Below, one piece after another: positions 38,630 through 47,809 of a DNA stretch of 64,000 nt (its first letter is position 1; each line of letters starts with the position of its first letter). Source of the stretch: an uncultured Bacilli bacterium (GTDB lineage Bacteria > Bacillota_I > Bacilli_A > RF39 > UBA660). The position numbers and the translations under genes are program-made. The stretch lies in assembly GCA_934090685.1 (NCBI GenBank), contig CAKOJN010000002.1, positions 148,501 to 212,500 of the forward strand, given 5' to 3'. The notes beneath the pieces were generated by a model. That model saw only the letters and a list, made by a program, of their open reading frames with translations, ran no database searches and had not been told where the DNA came from.

Positions 38630-41600
38630 ATGAAAAAAATATTTTCTGTTATATTATTAACTTTTTTATTCATAATTAATGTTAATGCTGAAGTAAGTGT
38701 TAGTTATGATAATGCAGTAAAAACATCACAAAGATATATTTATAAGTTTAATAAATATGATAAGTATTTAGTAACTGATAAAAAATATATTGAATTAAAA
38801 GGATCAGATACTGCGATAATACCTTTTGGTTTTAAAAATAATAAATTAGAAGTAAATTCTGATTTTACAAGAGGTGGTCTTTTAAATGAAGAAGAATTTA
38901 ATTTATCAAAAGATAGTAATGGAAATACATATTTAAGTCAAGATGTAGAATTTTACTTAATAGGAAAGAAAGCAGTAAATACACTTAATAATGAAGTAGT
39001 AGATGCTGGAGATAAAAAATATGGAATAAGGGTAACTGAGTTTGTTTTACCAGGTACTAAAACAAGAGGTTCAGGTACAAAAGTAAATCCATGGGAATTT
39101 GTCGGAACATATAAACTTACTTTCTATATAAATAATGGTAAAATCACAAATAATGGTTTATCAGTTAATAAGTATATTGTTTATGCAGTTGAAAGTACAG
39201 AAGGACAAATAATTGTTAATTTTGAACCAAATAATGGGTTTGAATATTTAAGAAATAATTGTAATTTTACATATGAATATGATAAAACAAATAAGATACA
39301 TAAAATATATAAAGATAATAAAGCTATAAATAGTGATCAAGATTGTACTATTAACTTAAAGACAGGTAGTTTTATAGTAGAGTATGATTATAATGGAGGC
39401 AGTGGTAAGTGTGAAAATTTAGCAGTGCCTAAAGGAAATAAAATTAGTAAATTATGTACTAATGTATCAAAAGAAGGATATACATTTAAAGGATGGCAAG
39501 ATGAAAAAGGAAATACAGTAACAAATGATACAGTAGTAAATGGTAATATTAAATTAATAGCGCAATGGGAAATAAAGAAAACAACATTAACAATAAAACC
39601 AAATGGTGGAGAATGGAATAATCAAACAGAAGATAAGACAATAGAACAAGAATATAACACTACAACAACAATAGATAATCCTTCAAAAGGCGCAATATAT
39701 ACAATTACATTTAATGGTAATAATCAAGGCGCAACAATATCAAAAAGTTCAATAGAAGTAGAAAGACCATTTAGTAGTTGGAAATTAACAAAAGAAGCAA
39801 CAGATAATACAGCTAAACTTGAAAATAATACATTTACATTTGGATCAGGAAATACAACGTTAGAAGCAAATTATAGTGATAAGTCAAATACAACAACACT
39901 ATCAACAGTAAGTAAAACAGGACACACATGTAAATGGAATACAAAGAGTGATGGAAGTGGAACCTCATATAATTCAGGATATGATGGATATTCAACTAAT
40001 TCAAATGTAACATTGTATGCAATATGTAGCGCTAATACATATAAAGTAACATTAAATAATCAAAGCGCAACAAGTGCTGGAACATCAACTGTAAATGCAA
40101 CTTATGGAAAAAATATACCAAATATAACAGTGCCTACAAAAACATATAAAGTAACATTTATACATGACTCAAATAAAACAGAAGAAAAAAGTGTATCATA
40201 TACATTCGGAGGATATTATACATCAACAAATGGAGGAGGTACACAATATATAAATACTAATGGAAGTGGAAGCAAAGCATATGATTTAACAAAAGACACA
40301 ACATTATTTGCTAAGTGGACATCTAATAGTATGACATTACCAACATCTACAAAAACAGGATATACATTTAGTGGATGGTATACAGCAAAATCTGGTGGAA
40401 CGAAAGTAGGTAATGGAGGAAACTCATATACACCAACTTCTAACATAACACTTTATGCTCGATGGACAGAAAAACCTACTAGTTATACATTAACAATTGA
40501 TCCAAATGGAGGAAAATTTAATGGTTCGACTAGTAATACTACGGTAACAGGCAAACCAGGTGATACAGTATCGTTGTCAAATTTAACTGTTCCAAGTGGA
40601 GCAACAGCAACATTTAATGCAAATGGTGGTAGTTGTAGTACATCTTCACTTTCTACATATAAATCGCTTTTAGATTGGGATTTTTTGAGTGGAGAATATG
40701 GTAGTATTTCTGGTTCTACATATACATTTGGCGAAGGCAATGATACGATATATCCTGTATTTAATACATACGGTATAACTTTACCAAATGCAACAAGAAC
40801 TGGTTATACATTTGATGGTTGGTATACATCAAGTAGTGGTGGTTCATATGTAGGAACTTCGGGTTCTTATTATTCACCAACTTCGAATACAACATTATAT
40901 GCTCATTGGTCAAGTAATGCATCAACTAGTTATACATTAACGGTTAATCCAAACGGCGGAATTTGGAATGGAACAACTTCCTCTTCTTCATTTTCAGCTT
41001 CATCTGGTTCGACAAAAATAATAAGCAATCCAACGCCTCCAAGCGGTTATACTGTTTCTTTCAATGCTAATGGAGGAAGTTCAGTAAGTTCAAAAACTGC
41101 TTCGAGATCATTTGATTATTGGTATAAGAGTGGTTCTGGTTCTTTATCAGGTACAACATTTACATATGGATCAGGTAATACAACTTTAACTGCTCGATAT
41201 ACAACTAATTCGATAACATTACCTTCAACATCAAAAGCAGGATATACTTTTAATGGATGGTATACATCAAGTAGTGGTGGTTCATATGTAGGAACTTCGG
41301 GTTCTTATTATTCACCAACTTCGAGTACAACTTTATATGCACATTGGACAAGTAATTCAAGTAGCAATATAACTTATAATATTAGTTATAATTTAAATAA
41401 TGGAACACATGGTAGTTCACATCCAACATCTGCTACTTATGAAAGCAGTGTAAACATATCAAATCCTTCTAAGAAAGTAACTATAAGCTTAAGTAAAGGC
41501 TCAACTGCTAGTGGCGCTACTATAAGTTCATCATCTGCAAGTGCTGATCAGACTTTTGCTGGATGGACTGCAACTAACTTAAATACAACAACAGCTAGAT

Positions 41601-43009
41601 ATGGTTCAAGTAGCACTTCAATTAATACTCAATGGTCAAATGGTAGTACAAAAATAAAATCAACATATTTTAAAAACTTAACTTCAACTAATAACGCAAC
41701 TGTTACTTTAACTGCCAATTGGACTCAAAAGAACATAACACTACCAAAAATAACTAAAACCGGTTATGATTGTGGTTGGGCATCATCTTATTCAGCAACG
41801 AAAAAACAATATTCTTCTGGTACAACATATGCAGTGAATGCAAATAGTTCAACATCTATTAATTTATATGGTGTATGTGAAGAAATACCAGCACCTAAAT
41901 TAAAAGTATTATTAACATCTGCAAAAGGTAATACTGTTACTTGTAGTGATACATACACTACTACTAATGGAAAATGTGCTTTTACAGATGACTATTATGC
42001 ACCTCTTACTTTAAAAATAGAAGCAACAGATGAAAATAGTACTGTTTCAACAGCAACACTTAAATACAATTCTCCAAATGCAACAAGTTATACTGCTACA
42101 AGCAAAACAGAAACAAAAACTTTAACCAAATCTGGAAATACATATACTAGTGGAGAAACAACAATGACGACTGGAAAAAGGAATATTGAAGTTACTGCTA
42201 CTAATGCTGCTGGTAAAACTAGCACAGTAAAAATAAATATCAGTATAATTGCAAAGTCACCAACTTTAAAAGTTTATGTTACTGATGAAAATGGTACATC
42301 AGGTACATGTTCATCATCGAGTTGTACTCTATCTAGCAAATTCACTTTACCAGTGACACTTACTCCTGTTGCAACTAATGAATATAGTAAAGTAACAAAA
42401 ATGGAATTTTGGTATAACACTGCTAATCAAAATAGTTACACTGCTGTTGGTGATACTGCTGAATCATTAAGTATTACTACAAGCGGTAATGATTATTATT
42501 CCGTAAGAAAATTAAATTCTGCAGGTTATAGAAAGTTTAAATTTAGGGCAACCAACTCTTATGGTAAGACAGCAACTGTTACGGTAAATGTTCGAGTTGT
42601 TAAAATATTGAATAAATACGTTAAAACAGCTGCTGCAGATCATGTACTTCGTTGTAGACAATCTAATAATACTAGTGCTACGATAGTGACAAGATTCCCA
42701 TGTGGTGAAAAAATTAAAGTAGAATCTAATCCAAGCAATGGTTGGTATTATGTACCGAATAATGGTTGTTGGTCATCAGGAGATTATTTAGTTGATTCTA
42801 AACCTACTTGTGCATCTCCAACAACATGTACATGCGTATCAAAAACTAGAACAGAGGATTATTATAATGGTTCTTCAGTCAATAATATTTGTGCACCGGC
42901 AAATCCACCTTTAGGATGTAGTGGAACTCGTCAAAGGTATACTAACTGTTCGCAAAGCAACGGAAAAATTACTTTTAAAGAATGGTATTGGTCTTGTACA
43001 AATAATTAG
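38630..43009 (+). CDS. Giant secreted surface protein with InlB-type (Flg_new) repeats, Ig-like and SH3b-like domains
   Basis: Signal peptide at 1-20 (KKIFSVILLTFLFIINVNA). Residues 21-165 are a domain shared with the two proteins downstream (GGLLNEEEFN, YGIRVTEFV, GSGTKVNPWEF). About 245-1085 contain repeated InlB B-repeat/Listeria-Bacteroides modules of the form GYTFSGWYTAKSGG...LYARWT, at least six copies. Two Ig-like units follow (both with LKVxxT...AxN..GKT), then an SH3b-like unit (DHVLRCRQSNNTSATIV, ending SGDYLVDS) and a Cys-rich C-terminus. There is no sortase motif or anchor helix, so attachment may be through the SH3b domain or noncovalent. Probably an adhesin. Confidence 0.8.
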   Translation: MKKIFSVILLTFLFIINVNAEVSVSYDNAVKTSQRYIYKFNKYDKYLVTDKKYIELKGSDTAIIPFGFKNNKLEVNSDFTRGGLLNEEEFNLSKDSNGNTYLSQDVEFYLIGKKAVNTLNNEVVDAGDKKYGIRVTEFVLPGTKTRGSGTKVNPWEFVGTYKLTFYINNGKITNNGLSVNKYIVYAVESTEGQIIVNFEPNNGFEYLRNNCNFTYEYDKTNKIHKIYKDNKAINSDQDCTINLKTGSFIVEYDYNGGSGKCENLAVPKGNKISKLCTNVSKEGYTFKGWQDEKGNTVTNDTVVNGNIKLIAQWEIKKTTLTIKPNGGEWNNQTEDKTIEQEYNTTTTIDNPSKGAIYTITFNGNNQGATISKSSIEVERPFSSWKLTKEATDNTAKLENNTFTFGSGNTTLEANYSDKSNTTTLSTVSKTGHTCKWNTKSDGSGTSYNSGYDGYSTNSNVTLYAICSANTYKVTLNNQSATSAGTSTVNATYGKNIPNITVPTKTYKVTFIHDSNKTEEKSVSYTFGGYYTSTNGGGTQYINTNGSGSKAYDLTKDTTLFAKWTSNSMTLPTSTKTGYTFSGWYTAKSGGTKVGNGGNSYTPTSNITLYARWTEKPTSYTLTIDPNGGKFNGSTSNTTVTGKPGDTVSLSNLTVPSGATATFNANGGSCSTSSLSTYKSLLDWDFLSGEYGSISGSTYTFGEGNDTIYPVFNTYGITLPNATRTGYTFDGWYTSSSGGSYVGTSGSYYSPTSNTTLYAHWSSNASTSYTLTVNPNGGIWNGTTSSSSFSASSGSTKIISNPTPPSGYTVSFNANGGSSVSSKTASRSFDYWYKSGSGSLSGTTFTYGSGNTTLTARYTTNSITLPSTSKAGYTFNGWYTSSSGGSYVGTSGSYYSPTSSTTLYAHWTSNSSSNITYNISYNLNNGTHGSSHPTSATYESSVNISNPSKKVTISLSKGSTASGATISSSSASADQTFAGWTATNLNTTTARYGSSSTSINTQWSNGSTKIKSTYFKNLTSTNNATVTLTANWTQKNITLPKITKTGYDCGWASSYSATKKQYSSGTTYAVNANSSTSINLYGVCEEIPAPKLKVLLTSAKGNTVTCSDTYTTTNGKCAFTDDYYAPLTLKIEATDENSTVSTATLKYNSPNATSYTATSKTETKTLTKSGNTYTSGETTMTTGKRNIEVTATNAAGKTSTVKINISIIAKSPTLKVYVTDENGTSGTCSSSSCTLSSKFTLPVTLTPVATNEYSKVTKMEFWYNTANQNSYTAVGDTAESLSITTSGNDYYSVRKLNSAGYRKFKFRATNSYGKTATVTVNVRVVKILNKYVKTAAADHVLRCRQSNNTSATIVTRFPCGEKIKVESNPSNGWYYVPNNGCWSSGDYLVDSKPTCASPTTCTCVSKTRTEDYYNGSSVNNICAPANPPLGCSGTRQRYTNCSQSNGKITFKEWYWSCTNN
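40820..40886 (+). repeat. 67-bp exact direct repeat, copy 1
   Basis: Identical to 41258-41324, 438 bases (146 codons) away and in frame; encodes the core of an InlB-type repeat (GWYTSSSGGSYVGTSG). Confidence 0.9.
41258..41324 (+). repeat. 67-bp exact direct repeat, copy 2
   Basis: Second copy of the 40820 repeat. Recombination between them would delete one repeat unit in frame. Confidence 0.9.
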
Positions 43010-43043
43010 ATTGTTTGTATCATTAAATATTAATAATAGATTT

Positions 43044-43083
43044 AAAAAACTCCTTTTCTAAAGAATGAGAAATGGAGTTTTTA
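43044..43083 (+). terminator. Terminator of the giant surface protein gene
   Basis: AAAAACTCC pairs with GGAGTTTTT, with a further TTTTCT/AGAAA inner helix. Confidence 0.75.
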
Positions 43084-43142
43084 TGTATAATAATTTTAGT
43101 TCATTTTAAAATAAAAAAATCATTCTTTATTATATTTTGCTC

Positions 43143-43170
43143 TTGAAATGGTAATACAATATGATATAAT
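43143..43170 (+). promoter_or_regulatory. Promoter of surface cassette 1
   Basis: TTGAAA (43143-43148), 16-base spacer, extended -10 TGATATAAT ending at 43170. Confidence 0.65.
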
Positions 43171-43190
43171 TTTTATAGTAGGTGAAGAGT

Positions 43191-45110
43191 ATGAAAAAAA
43201 TATTTAGTATAATTTTAATGTTTACATTTATGATTAATATTCAAGCAGCAACTGCTATAAAAAATTATGATGAGACAGTTGATGTAACAAAAGAATATAT
43301 AAATGACTTTGAGAATAATTCAAAATATATTATTTTAAAACAAGAAATGAATATACCTTTTATATTTAAAAATGGTAAAGTAGAATATTCTAATGTCTTT
43401 AATGGCAATGGTGGACTGTTAAATGAAGAAGAATATAATATTGGGAAAGGATATTTATATAATGGACTTAACTTTTGGTTAGTATCAGATAATTCTAACT
43501 ATAAAATAGTTGGTACTAAAAGTGATATAGAAAATAAAAATAAAATAGAGAAATATGGAATAAGAGTAACAGAATTTGTAAAAAGTACAGCAAGAGTAAC
43601 GGGAGAAGGTACAAGACTTAATCCATGGGAATTTGCTAAAAGACAATTTGAAGTACAACTGAAAGTTGAAAATGGAATAGTAGATGCAGTAAATATGTCA
43701 GAATATACTATGTTTATAACAGAAGGTGATACTGATGGTACTACAGTAACTGGTAAAGTAGGATATGCGTTTGATAGTGTTAGTTGTACTAATAGTCAAA
43801 ATGCAGAATATGAAAATGGAAAAATAAAAATTAAAAATATATTTGCTAATACTGAATGTACAGTAAAGTTTGTAAATCCAGGAAAAACAATATCTTATAA
43901 AGAAGAAGAACAAACATATGATGTTAAATATAGTGGATATTATGAAATAGATGCTTATGGTGCTCAGGGTAATGGTAATGGTGGCAAAGGTGGACATACA
44001 TATGGAAAAGTATATTTAGAAAAAGGTACAAAACTAATAGTAAATACTGGTGGCCAAAATGGTTATAATGGTGGTGGTTCTGGTTACTATAATGGTGGTG
44101 GATCAACTACTGTAAAAATATTTGAAAATGATTTAATGATAGCCGCTGGTGGTGGTGGCGGTAAATCCGGAACTGCTGGAGGTAATGGAGACTCTAAGGG
44201 TGGAACCCCATCAGGTGGTTCAGGAAAATATAATGGTGGAGGTGCTGCAGGAAGTGATGGAACTAATCGCGGTGGCGGTGGTTCTGGATATAATTATACT
44301 TATGCTGACACTTATAATGATTGTAAAACTGGAAGTAACACGTGTACAGGAGGAATGATTTCTAAAAATTGTTCTTCATGCTATAGTACAGAATGTGTAG
44401 GTGGTATGGAAGAATATGACTGTGATGATTGTGCAAGTACAGAAGAAGTATGTGTAAAAGGAACTGCGAAAGCTTGTAATACTTGTACGTATTATGGTAA
44501 AACTTGTTCTAATAATTATACTTATCGTGACGGTTATTGTTATGGCCCTAGTTCATTTTCTGTTTCAGGTAGCTGTGAGTGTAAAAATGGAAAGGGTGTA
44601 GTTGGAAGCTGTACTGATGTTGGATGTTATGGAAGAAAAGGCTATACAAGAAACAGATCACTAGATTCATATGCAGGATATGGAACATATGCTCAAGCAT
44701 GTCAATATAACCCTAATGGGAGGATTACTGTTACTGGTGTATGTACCACTAGTTCACCAGATAAAGTAAGACCAAGTGATTCATATCATAAACAAAATTG
44801 TGATGAATGTGGTTTTGTTGAGTATGAAAGTTCATGTGCAACTAAAGAAACCAGATGTGTTAGAGAATGTAAAACAAAATATAATAGTTGTTTAACGAAA
44901 GATTGTGTGTATGGTTGTGATTCTGTATATGATCCATGCGCTACTGGTAAGAATACATGCCAAGGTGGATGGAATTATAAAACTAAACCATATAATTCAG
45001 GAAACGGTGGTTCAAATTTATTAAGTGATAAACTAGAAGAATCAAAATCAGAGAGTGGAAAAAATGCAGGGAATGGATCTGTAAAAATTAGTTATTATAA
45101 GGAGAAGTAG
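43191..45110 (+). CDS. Secreted surface protein with Gly-rich (ALK-type) and Cys-rich domains
   Basis: Signal peptide 1-20 (KKIFSIILMFTFMINIQAA). Residues 20-155 are the domain shared with 38630 (GGLLNEEEYNIGKGYLYNGL, YGIRVTEFV, GEGTRLNPWEF). About 165-225 hold a small strand-rich linker domain. About 230-350 match the glycine-rich fold of bacterial and ALK/LTK proteins (YYEIDAYGAQG, GGKGGHTYGKVYL, AAGGGGGKSG). The rest is a Cys-rich region with many CxxC pairs, probably disulphide-bonded outside the cell. ATG 43191 is preferred over GTG 43182. Forms a two-gene unit with the lipoprotein that starts 2 bases after its stop. Confidence 0.75.
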   Translation: MKKIFSIILMFTFMINIQAATAIKNYDETVDVTKEYINDFENNSKYIILKQEMNIPFIFKNGKVEYSNVFNGNGGLLNEEEYNIGKGYLYNGLNFWLVSDNSNYKIVGTKSDIENKNKIEKYGIRVTEFVKSTARVTGEGTRLNPWEFAKRQFEVQLKVENGIVDAVNMSEYTMFITEGDTDGTTVTGKVGYAFDSVSCTNSQNAEYENGKIKIKNIFANTECTVKFVNPGKTISYKEEEQTYDVKYSGYYEIDAYGAQGNGNGGKGGHTYGKVYLEKGTKLIVNTGGQNGYNGGGSGYYNGGGSTTVKIFENDLMIAAGGGGGKSGTAGGNGDSKGGTPSGGSGKYNGGGAAGSDGTNRGGGGSGYNYTYADTYNDCKTGSNTCTGGMISKNCSSCYSTECVGGMEEYDCDDCASTEEVCVKGTAKACNTCTYYGKTCSNNYTYRDGYCYGPSSFSVSGSCECKNGKGVVGSCTDVGCYGRKGYTRNRSLDSYAGYGTYAQACQYNPNGRITVTGVCTTSSPDKVRPSDSYHKQNCDECGFVEYESSCATKETRCVRECKTKYNSCLTKDCVYGCDSVYDPCATGKNTCQGGWNYKTKPYNSGNGGSNLLSDKLEESKSESGKNAGNGSVKISYYKEK

Positions 45111-45112
45111 AA

Positions 45113-45493
45113 ATGAAAAAAATATTAACAATAACACTAGTATGTTTATTAATACTAAGTGGATGCAAAAAACAAGAAACAAAACCAAATGAAACAAAGG
45201 AACCTGAAAAGAAATATTTAACTAAAATGGAAATGAATATTAAATTAACTGAATATGGAAAAGAAATATATAAAGATGAGAAATATAAAATAGTTGAGAA
45301 AAAGGATGGAATATATTTCTTATCATTAAATACCCTTAAAGAAAAATTAGGATATGATATTTCTATGATGGTTAATCCAAATACACATAAACCATGTGAT
45401 ATGGAAAAAACAGGTATAGGAGTAGATGTTGATAATTTAAAAAATTATGAATATAAAGAAGAACCTTTGCTAATATATTTGTTTTGCGATTAA
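45113..45493 (+). CDS. Small lipoprotein paired with the surface protein, copy 1
   Basis: Lipoprotein signal with lipobox LSGC at residues 15-18, then a Lys/Glu/Pro linker (KKQETKPNETKEPEKK) and a 90-residue domain (LTKMEMNIKLTEYGKEIY, YFLSLNTLKEKLGYDIS, TGIGVDVDNL). It would sit on the outer face of the membrane. Translationally close to the surface gene, it may assist folding, anchoring or export of that protein; this is inferred from the pairing repeated in both cassettes. Family not recognised. Confidence 0.7.
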   Translation: MKKILTITLVCLLILSGCKKQETKPNETKEPEKKYLTKMEMNIKLTEYGKEIYKDEKYKIVEKKDGIYFLSLNTLKEKLGYDISMMVNPNTHKPCDMEKTGIGVDVDNLKNYEYKEEPLLIYLFCD

Positions 45494-45517
45494 GAAGTAA
45501 AATTACTTCTTTTTTTC
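45492..45517 (+). terminator. Terminator of surface cassette 1
   Basis: AAGAAGTAA pairs with TTACTTCTT, followed by T-run. Confidence 0.8.
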
Positions 45518-45545
45518 TTGAAAAGAGAAAGTAATGTGATATAAT
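45518..45545 (+). promoter_or_regulatory. Promoter of surface cassette 2
   Basis: TTGAAA (45518-45523), 16-base spacer, extended -10 TGATATAAT ending at 45545; same architecture and flanking bases as the first cassette. Confidence 0.65.
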
Positions 45546-45565
45546 TTTTATAGTAGGTGAAGAGT

Positions 45566-47353
45566 ATGAAGAAAATATTTGGTATAATTTTAATGTTTAC
45601 ATTTATGATTAATATTCAAGCAGCAACTGCTATGAAAAATTATGATGAGACAGTTGATGTAACAAAAGAATATATAAATGACTTTGAAAATAATTCAAAA
45701 TATATTATTTTAAAACAAGAAATGAATATACCTTTTATATTTAAAAATGGTAAAGTAGAATATTCTAATGTCTTTAATGGCAATGGTGGACTGTTAAATG
45801 AAGAAGAATATAATATTGGAAAAGGATATTTATATAATGGTTTTGATTTTTGGTTAATATCCGATAATTCTAACTATAAAATAGTTGGTACTAAAAGTGA
45901 TATAGAAAATAAAAATAAAACTGAAGAATATGGAATAAGAGTAACAGAATTTGTTAAAAATACAGCAAAAATAACAGGCGAGGGTACCAGAGAAAATCCT
46001 TGGGAATTTGTAAAAAGACAATATGAGGTAAAAATAGTTGCAGAAAATGGTACGGTTGCAAAATCACCACTTTATATATCAGAAGGTGATACTGATGGTA
46101 CTACAGTAACTGGTAAAGTAGGATATGCGTTTGATAGTGTTAGTTGTACTAATAGTCAAAATGCAGAATATGAAAATGGAAAAATAAAAATTAAAAATAT
46201 ATTTGCTAATACTGAATGTACAGTAAAGTTTGTAAATCCAGAGAAAACAATAGATTATAAAGAAGAAGAACAAGAGTATGAAGTAAAATATGATGGATAT
46301 TATAAAATAGATGCATATGGTGCTCAAGGGAAAGATTCTATTAGTGGAAAAGGCGGACATACATATGGAATAATATACCTAAATAGTAAAGATGTATTAA
46401 AAATAACAACTGGCGGACAAAATGGATATAATGGTGGTGGTTCTGGCTACTATAACGGTGGTGGTTCAACTGTAGTAAAACTTTGGGATAATAATTTAAT
46501 GACAGCTGCCGGAGGTGGCGGAGGTAAAAATGGAACTCCTGGAGGTAGTGGTAATTCTAAAGGTGGAGAATCTGTGGGTAATGGAGCAGGGGCTGATGGT
46601 ACTAATAACTCTGGTGGAGGCTCTAGTTATAATTATACATATAGATATAATTGCAGTGACTGTTATTATGGACAAAATACATGTAAAGGTGATACTATAA
46701 AATATAATTGTAGTTCTTGTTATACAGGCCACAATACATGTAAATCAGGAACTGAAGAATATAACTGTAGTGATTGCTATACAGGCCACAATACTTGTGT
46801 AGATAAAACTGAAACTACTAACACTTGTAAAAAATGGGAAACAAAGGATTATGATCGTATAGCAGGAAGTAATTATTTTACTTGTGTTAATGGAACCTGG
46901 AAACATACTGGAAATACTGCTAATCATAGTTGCCCTTCTGGTTATGATGATCATTATTATTGTAATAATCCATCGGGAAGTTGTACTAACGGCAAGACAT
47001 ATACTGCTCCTTGCGAGGGATGGTGTTCTAGAACTTATTGCAAAGAATATGTAACTAAAACTACAAAGTGTGCAACTGGCGAAAACACTTGTAAATACGG
47101 ATGTGATACAAGAACAAATCCTTGTTTAACAGGGGAAAACACCTGCGCATATGGTTGTGACACAAAATATGACCCTTGTGCAACTGGTAAAAATACTTGC
47201 TCGTATGGTTGTTCAACTGGTTCAAGAAAATATAATTCAGGAAATGGTGGAACTAATGTATTAAGTGATTTACTAAAAGAAACTAAATCAGAGTCTGGTA
47301 CTAATAGTGGTAATGGTAAAGTAAAAATAGAATATTATAAGGAGAGTTTATAA
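45566..47353 (+). CDS. Secreted surface protein, paralogue of 43191
   Basis: Signal peptide and residues to about 215 are nearly identical to the first copy (GGLLNEEEYNIGKGYLYNG, GEGTRENPWEF). The Gly-rich ALK-type domain follows (YYKIDAYGAQGKD, AAGGGGGKNG). The C-terminal third diverges into Cys repeats of two types: YNCSSCYTGHNTC and TGENTCxYGCDTxxxPC, each repeated about three to four times. The divergence of only this part suggests diversification of the exposed end. It overlaps the following lipoprotein start by one base. Confidence 0.75.
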   Translation: MKKIFGIILMFTFMINIQAATAMKNYDETVDVTKEYINDFENNSKYIILKQEMNIPFIFKNGKVEYSNVFNGNGGLLNEEEYNIGKGYLYNGFDFWLISDNSNYKIVGTKSDIENKNKTEEYGIRVTEFVKNTAKITGEGTRENPWEFVKRQYEVKIVAENGTVAKSPLYISEGDTDGTTVTGKVGYAFDSVSCTNSQNAEYENGKIKIKNIFANTECTVKFVNPEKTIDYKEEEQEYEVKYDGYYKIDAYGAQGKDSISGKGGHTYGIIYLNSKDVLKITTGGQNGYNGGGSGYYNGGGSTVVKLWDNNLMTAAGGGGGKNGTPGGSGNSKGGESVGNGAGADGTNNSGGGSSYNYTYRYNCSDCYYGQNTCKGDTIKYNCSSCYTGHNTCKSGTEEYNCSDCYTGHNTCVDKTETTNTCKKWETKDYDRIAGSNYFTCVNGTWKHTGNTANHSCPSGYDDHYYCNNPSGSCTNGKTYTAPCEGWCSRTYCKEYVTKTTKCATGENTCKYGCDTRTNPCLTGENTCAYGCDTKYDPCATGKNTCSYGCSTGSRKYNSGNGGTNVLSDLLKETKSESGTNSGNGKVKIEYYKESL

Positions 47354-47733
47354 TGAAAAAGATATTTACAATATTATTAGTTTGCTTATTTGTATTAACC
47401 GGATGCAAAAAAGATGAGACTAAGCCAAATGAAACTAAAAAACCGGAAATTAAATATTTAACTAAAATGGAAATGAATATTAAATTAACTGAATATGGAA
47501 AAGAAATATATAAGAATGAAAAATATAAAATAGTTGAAAAGAAAGATGGAATATACTTTTTATCATTAAAAACTCTTAAAGAAGAACTAGGTTATGATAT
47601 ATCTATGATAGTTAATCCTGATACACATGATCAGTGTGACATTAATAAAACTGGAATAGGAGTAGATGTTGATAATTTAAGTAATTTAGAATATAAAGAA
47701 GAACCATTACTTATATATTTATATTGTGATTAA
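47353..47733 (+). CDS. Small lipoprotein paired with the surface protein, copy 2
   Basis: Paralogue of 45113 with the same length (126), a lipobox LTGC and strong identity through the C-terminal domain (TKMEMNIKLTEYGKEIYK, LLIYLYCD). The start overlaps the stop of the preceding surface gene and uses the AAGGAG site within it, so translation is coupled. Confidence 0.7.
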   Translation: MKKIFTILLVCLFVLTGCKKDETKPNETKKPEIKYLTKMEMNIKLTEYGKEIYKNEKYKIVEKKDGIYFLSLKTLKEELGYDISMIVNPDTHDQCDINKTGIGVDVDNLSNLEYKEEPLLIYLYCD

Positions 47734-47763
47734 GAAATGTCTAAAAAAGCATTTCTTTTGTTT
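47732..47763 (+). terminator. Terminator of surface cassette 2
   Basis: AAGAAATG pairs with CATTTCTT across a 10-base loop, then TTTG. Confidence 0.65.
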
Positions 47764-47779
47764 AAAAGTATGCTATAAT
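47752..47779 (+). promoter_or_regulatory. Promoter of the arginine deiminase operon
   Basis: Extended -10 TGCTATAAT ending at 47779, with a weak -35 TTTCTT at 47752-47757 (16-base spacer). No ArgR box is evident. Confidence 0.5.
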
Positions 47780-47809
47780 TGTAATATAGAATAATAGGAG
47801 GAAAAAATT

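Larger units (their letters stand above)
43143..45493 (+). repeat. Tandem cassette duplication, unit 1
   Basis: Promoter, surface-protein gene and lipoprotein gene, repeated in the same order at 45518-47733. The promoter, N-terminal third of the surface gene, a central stretch starting AGAAGGTGATACTGATGG and the lipoprotein gene are nearly identical between copies; the Cys-rich ends differ. Confidence 0.85.
45518..47733 (+). repeat. Tandem cassette duplication, unit 2
   Basis: Second copy of promoter, surface-protein gene and lipoprotein gene; see 43143-45493. Confidence 0.85.

Noticed and set aside
46690..47220. Regular Cys-codon repeats read as a CRISPR or non-coding repeat array
   Set aside because: They are imperfect, in frame and encode TGENTC/YGCDT protein repeats.
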